Shown: positions 47,301 through 59,745 of the stretch, piece by piece
Position numbering within the stretch: the stretch's first letter is position 1
Layout of the letters: each line of letters begins with the position of its first letter
Source of the DNA: Sophora flavescens
Taxonomy: Eukaryota > Streptophyta > Magnoliopsida > Fabales > Fabaceae
NCBI GenBank assembly: GCA_030762895.1
Contig: CM061068.1
Coordinates: forward strand, 78,889,228 to 78,953,227
Direction of reading: 5' to 3'
DNA length: 64,000 nucleotides
Translations under genes and position numbers: made by a program
Notes under the pieces: generated by a model
What the model was told of the DNA's origin: nothing
Databases searched by the model: none
The model's input: only the letters and a program-made list of their open reading frames with translations

Positions 47301-50300
47301 GCTGTCCTCTATAACAGTTACTACTGTTATTTCTGTTAATGACACATTAATAGTTATGACTAACAAAATAGGTCCTAATACCTATGCTATGCTGTGCTAT
47401 GCCCAAGTATCTAACAATATGATGGTCACAAGCATCTTATCCTATTTTGGTATCCCAGTATACAGCAACCAAAACATTTAGGAAAGCATCCTGCGCAACA
47501 TTGCAAGATAATCTGAGCAAGAAAGGCCGTTTCTAATTTATGAAGGACATAGTATCCACTAGCGAAAAAGAGCAGAAGTCGCTCAAGAATGTGACACAGA
47601 CAAAGGTTGCCTTGTTGCTTTCTACTTAAAAAATGTCAATGAAAACCAAAAAGGCTATAATGTTTTCATAATCTCTTCCTAAATTGCAATATTCGTATGT
47701 TTCATCTCTGTATTTTTGTAAGTATTAGTTTAGGATGCTGCTGGCCAGCTAATTATCACATTTTTTCTGTATCCCATTAAATTAATTATGCAAGCTTGTC
47801 GGTGGAAAATGATAACATAAAACCTGACCATCCTTTCATGTAAAAACTCAAAATGTTGGCAAACGAAGCAAATAATATTGAAATTGAAATCTTCTGGAAA
47901 TTTGAATGTATTTGTCATACTGTGGAATCTGCAAAACCTCAAGCTCATAGTAAAATTGTATTAACTGAAAACTTACATTTGCTTACTGAAGGAAAAGGTG
48001 CTCTTAGTCCATCCATTGCTGACAACACTGAAAATTAATTTTCAAAGTTTAATAAAAATATTTTAGATGACAAAGGCCACCAAATTATTCTTTAAGGGGA
48101 AAAAATTCTTCATGAAACCTGAAATTGCTGGTGTAAGTATACCATCACCGATAAGCATGCAAGTGCCTAACATAGCAATGAAAAGTAAAACCCTTCGACC
48201 AATTATGCTTCTTTCAAACAATTTTCCAAGCCAAGTTTGCGTTTCAACGCCCCTATGTGGGATTGAATCTGCAGTTGAGCTTAAATTTACTTGCCTAGAA
48301 GGCAGGATTCCAATATTCAAATGCCTGCAAAGTAATGAATACAAGGCAAAAGTTCCACCTGCAAATCATTGTTGTTGTTTTTTTTCGATCAAAGTAAATA
48401 TTTGTATTATATAAAGAAGTACAAGAAGTACTTAAACAATTACATCCTAATGTTTCACTAAAAACAGAACCCACCCCATTTCAGTTCCAGATACAGTGAT
48501 ACTAGAATCAAGGCCATGCCTATTAGCTATGTCACACTAATAACATATCAGGTGCACGCCAAAACAGTATCCCATTAAAACAAAACATGCCAATAAACTA
48601 TTTATAGCTAAACAAAACACCCAGCCAACTATTGCAAACACTGAGTACTGTTTGGCATTTCATTTTAAATCTACCTCTAAGGCAGCCCCGACACCCAACC
48701 AGTTGAAAATCTTCAACCACACCTTTTCTTTTTCTTGCACAACTCCAAGCAGGACAGTGGGTTAAAATGCCAATCCGAGAAGGAGAAGCATGAATCAGAC
48801 ATCAAATTGAGCACCAAGACCAACTTTTAAATCTGGATGCCTCAGACACCTTGTCGAAATCAAACCTGAGGTCTTTGAAAATAATATCATTTACGTGAGA
48901 CCACAAAGACCATATAACAACAAACCATACTTGAATCCCAACCCAAATTGCCTCTTCCTTTAACATGTAGACACGAATGCTGTGCATAATGCAACTTTGG
49001 TTCCACGGAAGGACAACCACAACGCTTGACCATTTGTATATGTACATCCAGACCATATAAGAAAAATGGCAAGAGAATAAGATATGTTCTGTAGACGCTG
49101 GGACTTCCTTACAAAAACAGCATAGCAAGCTTTGTTGGTCCAGATGAATGCCTCTCCTCAAAAGATTAGTGGCCGTCGGGATCCTATCCAAAGAGACCTT
49201 CCAGCAGAAGGCAATTACCTTAGATGGGACCTTGTTCTTCCAAAGATGCTCATAGAAAACCGCATCTGCAGGTGGGCTAACATCTGCAATAATCCTGTAA
49301 GCAGATTTAACTGAGTAGGATCCATTGGGTTCACTAGTCCATATCCACTTATCCATCTGATTTTGACTCAGACGCCTAGACCTAAGAACCTGCAGCAGAC
49401 TCTCCAAACTCTCTTCTTCCCATAGAAACAGGACCCTTCTCCAACCCAACCTCCAAAACCACTCACCCCCCTCCCAAAAGCCCATCTCAGCTATTGTAGC
49501 GCCTTTGGAGGAAGAGATGTTGTAAAGTCTTCTGAAAGTTGTTTTAAGGTCCTCCTCACCACCCCATTTATCCTCCCAAAACAAAGTATTTGTGCCATCA
49601 CCAACCTGTTTAGATAACCCTGAATAAAACCACCCTTCCCTAGAAGACCCCCTGACATCCAAATTATTTAAGTCCCTCCACCATTGTGAGTCCCGGCCCA
49701 ACACCTCTCTCTGTCTTCCCCCCGACCAGTACCTAGCCCTTAGGATGTTCAACCACAACCCCACACCTTCACTCTCAATTCTCCATTTCCATTTTCCAAG
49801 AAGGGAGAGATTGAATATAGACAAGTTTTTAACCCCTAAACCCCCATCCTCCTTCGCTCTGCACACCACATCCCACCCAACCCATGATAAGAAAATCAAC
49901 ATATAAGTTTTGTTAATAAACCTCAAGCTTTATCCAATATTACCCCACAATTGAGTAAATAATATATTAATATTTAAACATCCAAAACTTCATTTGTAAC
50001 GATGCTGCTTACTTATTAAAGAATCAAAAACAACGTAAAAGTCAAATGGATTCAATCCAATTTAAAGCAATTAGAAACCAAATATAACTTGTACGGCCAA
50101 AAACAACAAATCAAGTATAGCAAAATATATACTTAAGACAGCAGCTAATGAATTAGGAAATAAGTATAAGAAATGCTACGAAATTGGATATATTAATGAT
50201 ACTAGCACTTTACCAGAGGTAAGGCCTGGAAATAAAAATGATAGTATGATACTAGAATAGCACGGTTACAAAAGTGAATGTATTGTCACTAATAATTACA

Positions 50301-51317
50301 AAATTGTTATCTCAATTTCACATTTTCATTTTCACCATGTCTCCTGTTTTAAAGTGATGTAAAAAATGAAAAAGAAAAAAAAAACATAATAAAGAAATAA
50401 TAAGACACTTTGTAATTACGAGTGAAAACATATCCTCGGGATAAATGCCAGCAACACACCATTTTATATGCTCTCTCTAACTTACTCTTTTTTTGTTTTG
50501 TTTGGTAATCATGACATATCCACCTTCGTTTAGCAGATATTGATCTCCAACTTGTTGGGCTCAAAAGGTGGGTTTTTTCTATATACGAGGGTTATGATTC
50601 GAACCTCTGACCATTTGATTAAGGTGTCAAGTCCCTTATCACTTAGATCAACCACATGTTGGTAAACTTACTCTTTATTACTAATGAATTTCATGTGAGA
50701 CCCACTAAACAGAGAGTATGTTAAAAAGAGAGTGTTGCTAGCATTGCATGAAGAATGTGTTGCATGCGTAGTGAAACGAAGAGTGTGTTAGAGAGAGTAA
50801 TACAGGATTAAAAAGAGTGTATCCTAGATCGATAACAGAGAAGAATAGGTAGGTAGGTAGGTAGAGGTACCTTCACCGTGATCATCAGCTTTAAGAGCTA
50901 TGTGAGCATACTTGACAACACCGATGAGGGTAAGGGTCCAGAACATGATGCTGTAAATACCGAGATAGTCATCTTCAGTTGGAGACTTCAACGGCATTGA
51001 AGGGTACACGTAAAGAGGTGACGTCACCAGTCCTCCAAATACCACACCCAGTGTCCTGTAAGCAAGAACCAACGTGTCCCGTTTCCCCTCTTTCTTTTTG
51101 TTTGTTTGTTAATTATTCATAACCAAACAAGCCCCAATGAAATCAATTAATACATCTAAAAAAAGGTGAAAAAGACATGCATGCATCGAATGGAATGGAA
51201 TCTAAGAAGAACCTGTTGTTGTTGTTGAGGATTTGGAATATTGGAAGCGTTGGCGTTGACGAAGACGACGACGTCGTCTGAGGAGGAGAGGTGGAGATGA
51301 GGATCCACTGCTGACAT
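44352..51317 (-). CDS. HAK/KUP/KT family potassium transporter, complete, 8 exons
   Basis: Plasma- or endomembrane K+ transporter. Minus-strand exons: 51213-51317, 50871-51087, 48119-48358, 47977-48027, 46570-46830, 46088-46140, 45619-45988, 44352-45205, all GT-AG, totalling 2151 nt (716 residues plus stop) with phase kept. The start is the ATG of [12 protein letters not shown]; an in-frame ATG at 51416 is possible but less likely. Landmarks: [20 protein letters not shown] (residues about 43-62), [64 protein letters not shown], and the hydrophilic C-terminal region ending IEVGMLYEA. The family's usual GDxGTSPLY reads GGLVTSPLY here. It most resembles the HAK17-like branch from memory, so I leave the symbol blank. 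It is tandem with SOS1, 4.2 kb away. Confidence 0.95.
47080..47416 (-). repeat. Possible solo LTR in transporter intron 4
   Basis: On the minus strand it begins TGTTAGATACTTGGGCATAG and ends near TTTCTCATTCA. It is pyrimidine-rich in the middle with a CTTTATAACC promoter-like stretch. It differs from the surrounding AT-rich intron. No target duplication was found, so the boundaries are uncertain. Confidence 0.45.
48385..49930 (-). mobile_element. 5'-truncated L1-type LINE in transporter intron 2
   Basis: A minus-strand open frame of 374 codons (48802-49926) covers the C-terminal part of a plant L1 ORF2: [45 protein letters not shown], then zf-RVT with [53 protein letters not shown]. The endonuclease and RT core are absent. 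The 3' end is at about 48385 where a T run (TTTTTTTTCGATCAAAG on the plus strand) marks the A tail. It carries no obvious stop, so it may be a fairly recent insertion. Confidence 0.85.
48802..49926 (-). pseudogene. LINE L1 ORF2 C-terminal fragment (zf-RVT)
   Basis: 374-codon remnant of the L1 ORF2 polyprotein, from the end of the reverse-transcriptase region through the zinc-binding zf-RVT domain. The catalytic centre is missing, so it has no autonomous function. It lies antisense to nothing, being on the same strand as the host gene and wholly intronic. Confidence 0.85.
49931..50870. other. Transporter intron 2, remainder
   Basis: AT-rich intron sequence with no recognised element. It ends at the donor of exon 2 beside a short GTAG tetranucleotide repeat (about 50849-50864). 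Confidence 0.5.
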
Positions 51318-51848
51318 CGAAGAGAGAGCAGTGGGGTGGGGAGTTAGTGGAATATAGGAGATCCCAGTGAGTGAGTGTCCCTTCAAAACTCTAAACCAAT
51401 TACTCCAAACTCCCACGCCTCATGGGATGAATATAAACAGTAGGAGCCGAATTATGGCGTTGTTGGTTTGGTAAAAAAGAATTGATTTTGGGGGATTGCT
51501 AGCGTACCCACGAAATATACATGCGTTTTGGAATAGTTTTTTTTCATGGGCCAATAATTGAGCTTCGTTTCATTTAATGATGATATCTCTTTGTAGTCCA
51601 AGTTTTATATATGACAATTTAGTCATTCAAACTAAATACATTTTAGCTTTGGTAAATTTAAATAAATTAAATTTTGGTTTAATTTTATTTTCATCTTCTC
51701 TTTCTTTTCACTGTCTGACAATTCGTCCCATCTTCTTCTTTTTCTTCTTTCATACACTCTCCACATTGATTTGATAATCATCCTCATAATCTATCATCTA
51801 TTTTCTATCAATATCTATAACTACATATGAATCACACTTTCCTTTTGC

Positions 51849-52623
51849 TAGGGATGTTCGCGGATTGGATTGGATCGGTTTTGAGGTAAAAAATCATCCG
51901 ATCCAATGATGAAAACATCGTGCGATTTGGATTGAATTGGTTTGCTTTCTTAAAAAAATCTGATCCGATCCAATCCAATCAAATGCGGTTTGGATTGGAT
52001 TGGATAATTCGGTTTTTGGCATACTTTATTTTTTTTCCTAATGTCAAGTGTCATTTCTACTTATTTAATAGTGGATAAAAGATAATCTTCATTTTAATTT
52101 GGGAGTTTGAGAAGAAAAAAATTATTGTTATTTTTAACACATTCTTTTATATTAATTCTCTATATCTACTCCCATTTATCCTATTTTTTTTTCCTTGAAT
52201 CGGCTACAAATAAATCGTAGCTAATTATTTTTCAAATTTACTTAATTGTTTTCCTATTTTTCACGATTACTCAATCAAATATATATATATTATGCATCAA
52301 AATTTTTAGTAAAATATAACTTCAAGATATTAATATTTATTCTAAATAGTCTTATATATGTCATTCCAACAAAAATATTAAAGAGAATGATGGACATAAA
52401 AGTATGAAGAATAATGTTTAAGTATGAGTAATACTATAATTTCAAAAATAATAGTATATCTATATAATAGATCGGTTTGGATTGGATTTCACTATAGGAT
52501 CCAAAATCCGATCCAATCCAATAAAAAATTACGGTTTTTTCGGTTTTCGGTTTTTTGGTTTTCGATTTTTCGATTCGGTTTTTACGATTTGCATTGGTTT
52601 GGATCGATTGATGAACACCCCTA
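51849..52623. mobile_element. hAT-type non-autonomous element 1
   Basis: 775 bp bounded by a perfect 8-bp target duplication CCTTTTGC (51841-51848 and 52624-52631). Ends TAGGGATGTTC and, reversed, TAGGGGTGTTC. Both subterminal regions are rich in GGATTGGATTGGAT/ATCCAATCC repeats. No transposase is present. It lies about 0.53 kb upstream of the potassium-transporter start codon. Confidence 0.93.
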
Positions 52624-53011
52624 CCTTTTGCAACCCATTCCTCTTTGATAATTTTGCAACTCGGTGGCAATTCTTTCTTTTTGTTATAAATGGAACTAGA
52701 ATGGTGCCGGTGCATTAGTTTTTATGGATGTCAATAAAGACATGTGTATTAGTATATACTAATTATAAGGTAGTATATATTAAATCCATTCACCGCATTC
52801 ATTGCTATTAAATACTAATAAGCTAATATGCATATATACATTGCATGGATATTAAGCTTTGTCTATTTTTTATTTGCAAAAAATTTCGTTGGTAATTAAT
52901 GTATAGTCTCGAGACACGTAAGATCCAAAATTGATCTTCAATCATAATTTGTAAAGCTCTATTATGATATTTGTTTGCCAACTTTGTTATACTTACGCAT
53001 ACCTAAGGAAC

Positions 53012-53561
53012 TAGGGATGGCAACGGGACGGGGCGGGCACGGGTAGCACTCCCCCCGCCCCCGTACCCGTCGGGTAAAATCCGTACCCGTCCCCGCCTGT
53101 TACCCACGCGGGTATCCTTCGGGCGGGTATCCAGCGGGTTTTGCGGATATCCGCGGGTTTGCGGGTATCCATGAATTATTTTTCCAGAAAAAATATATAC
53201 TCTTTTTGCTTGAAAATTTACTAAAATATACGTAATTCAATTTAAAATAACAATATTCATACAAATAGATGTTAAGAAAACATCAAAGCATTATCCAATT
53301 ACAAAAGTTACTAACAAAAGTAATCAAATACATTTAACAATTACTACATATATATAATAAAGGGCATTTTAGTAATTTAAGTAACGGGTGCGGGTATCCG
53401 CGGGTACGGACAGTGTGATACCCGCCCCCGCCCCGTTTATAAACGGGTATTGAAATTACCCGTTTATTTTACCCATGGATACCCGTTTAATTACCCGCCC
53501 CGTGCCCGTTGCGGATTTTATCCGCGGGTATCCACAGGTACGGGTAAAATTGCCGTCCCTA
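53012..53561. mobile_element. hAT-type non-autonomous element 2
   Basis: 550 bp bounded by a perfect 8-bp target duplication TAAGGAAC (53004-53011 and 53562-53569). Ends TAGGGATGGCAA and, reversed, TAGGGACGGCAA. The subterminal parts consist of GC-rich CGGGTA/TACCCG motifs (CGGGTATCCGCGGGTACGG and similar), unlike the AT-rich centre. No coding capacity. Confidence 0.93.
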
Positions 53562-54927
53562 TAAGGAACCAAAGGCAAGAGTACACTAAATCTTATATGC
53601 TTATTTATTTTTATTTCTAAATTGAGAGAGCCTTTGAATGTTAGTTGTCACAAAATTAAAAATAGCTAAAAAAAGTTAGGGCGAAGGCAAAAAGGGTCGA
53701 AGTAGAAGTATTAAGCTGATAGAAAAGAGAAAATAAAATAAAGTAAAATATATACAACTATATACAATGTATATCAAATTAATCTTAATAATAAATAGAA
53801 TATATTTTCACTTTTATCTGCCTATTCCAACTAATACAAATATATACAAATGGTCATATTGATATACTCAATAGAATTATTAAATAAGCAAGTAAACTGT
53901 CATGACTATTTGGAGCACATGCATTTTAGGATCCAATAGAGCTGCAAAATTGGTACCAAAATTTGCCAAATTGACCTTGCTTAAGAATTTCACCAGCTCG
54001 AAAAACCTTCTGTCCTTTAATTTCTTCAATGTCTAGTTTCTACCCAAAATCAAGCAGTTTATCAATGCAAAAAATATATATATTAAAAGATGCTACTAAA
54101 AATTGAAAACAATTGTTTGGAAATATAGCACTGAAAAGAAATATCATACATTCCATAGTCTACGAACATCTAAGAGAGACACGAATATTTTATAAAATTT
54201 TGAAGAATGCATTAGAAAGAATATATCAACATGCACACTTAAATTATCCCAAACATCATATATAAATTGAACCTTGAAACCATGGCAAAATATATAGTGA
54301 CGATACCCTTGTTCCAAGTAGTTTTTTTTTTTTTTAAATGAAAAGAAAGGTGAGGGAAATATTAAAAAAAAAAACTTGTTGGGACACTGATGACGTTTTA
54401 CGGGGGGGAAAAGATTAACGTAACTGGATGGGGAAATTGAAAAAAAAGGGAGGGTGTGAGGTTACTAAATATTTAAGCTAAGAAATGAAGCAATTTTTTA
54501 GGGGAAGACATGCTGAAAGGAGAGGAGAGAGATAACAAATTGTTAATGTCCTTTACTTATTAAAAGAATTTAATTTTTATGCATTGTTAGTATAAAAGAT
54601 TTTAATACTGATGTCCTTGAGCTAAAATTGTTTAATTTTATGTACTGTTAGTGCGAAAGATTTTTATACCGACATCCAATAATATCTTCACAAATCAATA
54701 TTAGTGTTATTTTTTCTCTTAATTATTAAGATAAAAACACATATTAAAATAAAAACATATATATCAAAATATTTATGGATTTCAATATAAAACTTAAAAG
54801 GAAAAAATATTTAGAGAAGCTTGTAAGCTGCGAATTTTTTGTAACAGGCAGAGAAATGATAAGATGCAGGGCCGTGGGCAAGGCAAGGTCACTAAGGCCA
54901 CTGCCTTAGGCCCCTGCGTTTTTTTTT

Positions 54928-54935
<8 letters not shown>

Positions 54936-54968
<33 letters not shown>
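54936..54968. repeat. (TA)n microsatellite
   Basis: Uninterrupted TA dinucleotide run of about 16 units. Confidence 0.9.
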
Positions 54969-54978
<10 letters not shown>

Positions 54979-55829
54979 TATGATAATTGGTTTGACAAGT
55001 GGTTGAATAACAAGATCTCATTCTGCATATAATGCATGTATTATTGAGATAGAAAATGAATGACAACTAGTGCAATTCATATTTGATGAAAATATTAGTG
55101 ATCAAGATCATACATTCAGTTGAAGAATCTTTTTATATTGAATATTTTCTATACATGTTATATCAATATATTTAATGAACATTCATATTTTGATGGTCTT
55201 GAATTATTTTTTTGAATGAAAAGTATTGAGAAAAATACTAAGAGAAGAATTTAATACTTCAATAGAGATATTAAATTATATCAAAACATCATTCAAAAAA
55301 ATTATATTAAAACATTATATATTTTTTTCCAAATGTATATATTGTTTATAGAATATTATATTGACAATAACTGTAAAATTAGTCATCTTATTAGTCATCT
55401 TATTTGTTGAGAATGAAATATTAGAATTGATTGATTATAAAATTTTGAAAAATAATTTCACAACTCAAAAGATTAAGATTAAAATAAAAATTGATATAAG
55501 TTTCGTTTGATTTACTATAAAATAAGATACACTACATCACAAAATAATTTGTTTTATGTTCAACTGTAAAATTGATTATGAGACCGCACAAAAGATGAGA
55601 TAAAAGACAATATAAAATCATGAAAAATTATTACCCACTTATTCCTGGGATAAAAAGTTATCCATGCACAAACTATGAAATCTTAAACCACCCTCCCTCT
55701 CTTTTCTTTCCGGCACGCACGTCTCCCACTACTCACCCCCTTCTTCACGTTGCATATGAGTAATTGGCACAGTTCTACATGGTTCCACCGCCAAATATTA
55801 AATATACCCCACCTCATCATATCACATGG

Positions 55830-55866
<37 letters not shown>
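55830..55866. repeat. (TA)n microsatellite
   Basis: Uninterrupted AT run of about 18 units, followed by further AT-only sequence to about 55980. Confidence 0.9.
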
Positions 55867-55870
<4 letters not shown>

Positions 55871-57537
55871 CTCTTAAAAAAATATAATATATTATATATA
55901 TTAAAATTATTATATTATATATATACTTATATATATATATATTGTATATAATATAATATAGTATGCATATAAAAATATATATTCTATATAAAGGGTATTT
56001 TAATAAATTTGTTATTGTTTTACTTGTAATGTCCACTGTTCATCAAACACTATACAGAACAAATAGTTGTACTGTGATTCAGACATTTGTTTCTCCTGTG
56101 CTACTTTAATGCAATCAAACCCATTCATAATAATAATATTAAATCTCATTTCACTTTAGACCCCAAAAATCCTATACACTGCCATGATAAGATGACATGT
56201 GTGTCTTGAACTTTGGAAAATTTCCAAATTTGTATATAAAGCTTCAAAGCTTCAACTTCAAATTTATTTAAATAATAACAAAACCTTTAAACCGGAAGTC
56301 CAGAACCTTCTTTTGATCTTTTATTTTTCGTGAGCGGGAGAAAAAAAATTAGAGAAAAAACTTGTAAGGTGACCACATGATGTATGTTTAACAGTGGAGA
56401 GTTATTGAGTTTTAAATAGAGTATATAGATATAGATTAGAAGGCGTGAAAATAAAAAATCAACCCATTTCAAATGCAGCAAGGAATTAAATTGAAGATTC
56501 AATTCTCTCTCTCTCAATCGCATGCCTATTATGAAATCGATGAATTGCTTCCTTTTACTGTTCACACGCACTGTTGTTTTCTCTCTTACTATTATTTCAG
56601 AATTTCATTTAATTTGCAATTTACACCATGTATATTAACTTTCCTTTGGGATCTGGATCCGTTGATTGCCGTTCGCGGCGAGACTAGGAAAATTAGGGTT
56701 CAAGAGATGGAGAATACGGGGGATTGGGGAGTTTTGTTTTTCAAAAAAAACAAAAATTGATTTGTTCTGATTTATTAAAACAATTAGAATTTTAAATTTA
56801 AAATTGAAAAATTATTTAATTAGTTAAGGACTTGATTACAATAAATGAAAATTTCTATGTTAAATAGAAAATGTTTGACCTAAACTCCCTGATGGAAGAT
56901 CATTCATTTATTGGTCCAAAATTAATTGTTTCAAAATCCATTGAATTAGTGTGGGTACTGTAAAATTTGGCTTAATTTTGTCCTTTCTCATTGTCAAATG
57001 AGTGTGATTTTAGTTGGAAAAAAGTCTTTGGTTATTATATGATAAAATTAATTTTGCTTTTAAAAGTGATTCAGACTAAATTTATAAGAAGTAACTTTTG
57101 CTTTTAAAATAAAAATATTTAAACATAAATCACTTCTCTCCAAATTTAATTATAATCAAATTAATTTTATAAAATCAATTGCATTAAGAATCACGTTTAA
57201 CTAACATATATCTAAACACACACTTACATTAATTACATTGTCATTAAAAATATATAAGGGTCTTCCTAACGAGTGTCATAAAGACATTATTTAAGAAATC
57301 CAAGTTATGTAATTATTCATTGAAAAACTAAATATATATGTTATCAATAATACATCACTTCCTATGAAAACTTACATTTCTAGATTACTTAAATAATGCC
57401 TTAGAACATTCATTAGCATTACCCAAAAGTTTTGTAAAAAAAAAAAAGCATTTCCCAAAAGTTAATAGGTACAAGGGTTGATGATAGAGAGATTACTATA
57501 GAATTTATGAAGAGGATATTTTGATAGGAGTAATGTT

Positions 57538-57699
57538 ATTTTGATATTAAAATTAGACATTTATGTGGGATATCCTACTCTTTAGTAGGATATGAACCAA
57601 TCAAATAAAGAGAGAGAAAGAGTGAAATTGTTCATATCCTACTAAAGAGTAGGGTGTCCCCACAGGATGTCCAATTTTTGTGTCAAAATAGCACTACTC
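57538..57699. mobile_element. Mutator-like MITE
   Basis: 162 bp with a perfect 9-bp target duplication TTTTGATAG (57529-57537 and 57700-57708), the length typical of Mutator-like elements. The ends GAGTAATGTTATTTTGA and, reversed, GAGTAGTGCTATTTTGA are inverted repeats. An inner palindrome CCTACTCTTTAGTAGGATAT / ATATCCTACTAAAGAGTAGG makes almost the whole element a hairpin. Confidence 0.92.
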
Positions 57700-57708
57700 T
57701 TTTGATAG

Positions 57709-59522
57709 ATTGTTATCGTAAAAATTTTCTATACCCTTATTTAATCATAAATTATCATGTGTGTAACTTTCAAAATAATTATTATAAGGGTTAAATATTT
57801 TTAACGATGTAATTATTTATGAGTGGTTGACAATATAAAAATTCTCATTTCACTCTTACAAAACTAGTTAACAAACAAATATTATTAAGTTATACAAATA
57901 ATTTCATACCTTTATTTTTCATAATGTACTACATAAAATATTTTTTACATAACACCGACGAAATAAATTATCTTAAAATCGATTTTCAAGAAATACATCC
58001 AAACATAAAATTAATTCTATTATAATCCATTATAACAATAATCATTTATGCATATAATCGATCATTAAAACAATTGATTTTCGCAGCTAACCCAAATACA
58101 CACTTAATTGTAAAATTAAATATAGTAATAAATATAATTATTATTTTGTAAAAAATTTGCCAATCTTGTTTTGATCAAGTTGCAGAATAAAACAAAATAA
58201 CAGATGTAGATGACTGGCATCCTTCTCTTTTTTTATATAAAGAATAGAATATATTAATAAAAGTACAAAGGTACTTTAAGTTCTCTAACCATATAAAAAA
58301 CAAAAATAAAAACTACCTTCCCTATATAAAGCATTCAGCCTATAACTTCTAAAAAGAACACAAACCAGTACAACTTTACAATATTTCCCCTGCATTAACA
58401 AAACCAGTAAAGTAACATAATATAATCACCATTTCCCATTTGTCCACTAAAATCAGCAAGCCATGATAAAGGTAGGACGTGCATTGTCTTTTTCTTTGCT
58501 ACTTGAACAATTTACCTTGCTGCATTTTCTTGCTACAGAGAAAAAGAACAAAGCTCTGGCCAGCCTCATTTTAGTAAGCTTTAAACTTAAGTGAGATTTC
58601 AAGCTATTGTTCAACCATGTTGTTCAGATAATACTCTTAGTTGAATTTGTACCTCGTTCTCTTTTTTTGTCTTTCTTTTCTTGTATATGGGTTCGAATAT
58701 CCCTTGCACTCATATCTATATATTTTTTGCTTATAAAAAAAAAACAAATATAAGTGGCAGGCATCACTTCCTATTTTATAAACTAAACTTATTCTCTGGT
58801 CAACCCAGTTTTAAGTTTTTTTTTTTTGAAGGGAACCTCGTTTTAAGTTGTAAATTGAAAAATTAAATAAAATGAAAAATATATATCTCTCCCAAAACAC
58901 AAGTGGTCCATTGGCAATGGCATGAACAAGGAGGGGTACGTGTTGTAGCAAAAAAAAAAAGTCGGGCATGTATTAGATCGACGAATTAATGTAATTCTTA
59001 TGAATGATGCTAGTATAAATTTCAGTATTTGATTATAGTTAGATTTATTTTATTTTTTACGTGTATATCTACATTTTTTATTATATCATCAGTACAAAAT
59101 GTAATTAGTCAGAATAGTTATGGTGAGTGAGTTAGTGACCTAAATGAATCAATAAGTTTGATCTTTCTTATAGCAGTAAAAGCTTGGTTGTTATTTGATC
59201 TTTCTTGTGTTTCCCAATATATTTGTTTACTTAAGATCTTATTTCTATTCCTTTCAAAAAAGATCTTATTTCTAATGTAATTAGTGAGTCATGGCTTCTA
59301 AAAACTGGCTTACGGAGTTTGTTGATTGAGTTTGGTGCAAGGCGAATATGCACACCAATTTCGCTTACTGAGACCAAGAGGTCATGTTGTGCTTATTCCA
59401 ATTCAACGATTGTTGGTGTGATTGAGAATCCCATGTTGTTCTGCCTTGATCATCAATGCTCCAAAAGAGAAAGCCAAGTAATGTTGGTGGGCCATCCAGC
59501 AGACACTTCGAAATAATTGTCA
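57709..59522. other. Gene-poor stretch with LINE tail remnants
   Basis: No gene recognised. Around 58230-58300 and 58640-58750 are sequences resembling L1 3' UTR tails (TTTATATAAAGAATAGAATA on one strand, TTTTTTGCTTATAAAAAAAA on the other). They are too short to classify firmly. Confidence 0.45.
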
Positions 59523-59569
59523 CACTAGTGGAAAATATGTAATAAATGAGTAGGGTTAAGTCTGTCATA

Positions 59570-59745
59570 TTAAAAGTAGACGTTAAAAATAAGGTGGTGG
59601 CATAACCATAATTATCAGGGGTCGTTTAAATCACTTTTAATGTCTGTTGTTTAATGCGTGTCACTTTTAAGCGTCATTGTTTAAACAACAGACGTTAAAA
59701 GTACATCTTTTACGTCTGTTGTGTAAACAACGGATGTTAAAAGTG
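59570..59745. repeat. CACTA subterminal repeats
   Basis: At least five degenerate copies, in both orientations, of a motif near ACTTTTAACGTCTGTTGTTT, such as AAACAACAGACGTTAAAAGT. These are probable transposase-binding sites. Confidence 0.75.

Larger units (their letters stand above)
53570..57528. other. Gene-poor AT-rich stretch with microsatellites
   Basis: No gene recognised. It contains TA microsatellites at about 54936-54968 and 55830-55866, and a short GGGCCGTGGGCAAGGC...GCCTTAGGCCCC inverted motif near 54870-54915. Open frames here arise from TA repeats and are not credible genes. Confidence 0.6.

Noticed and set aside
54794..55066. 90-codon minus-strand open frame
   Set aside because: It spans a TA repeat and poly-T; the low-complexity translation is not a gene.
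55683..56036. 117-codon minus-strand open frame rich in Ile and Tyr
   Set aside because: It is produced by translating a TA microsatellite. There is no family resemblance.
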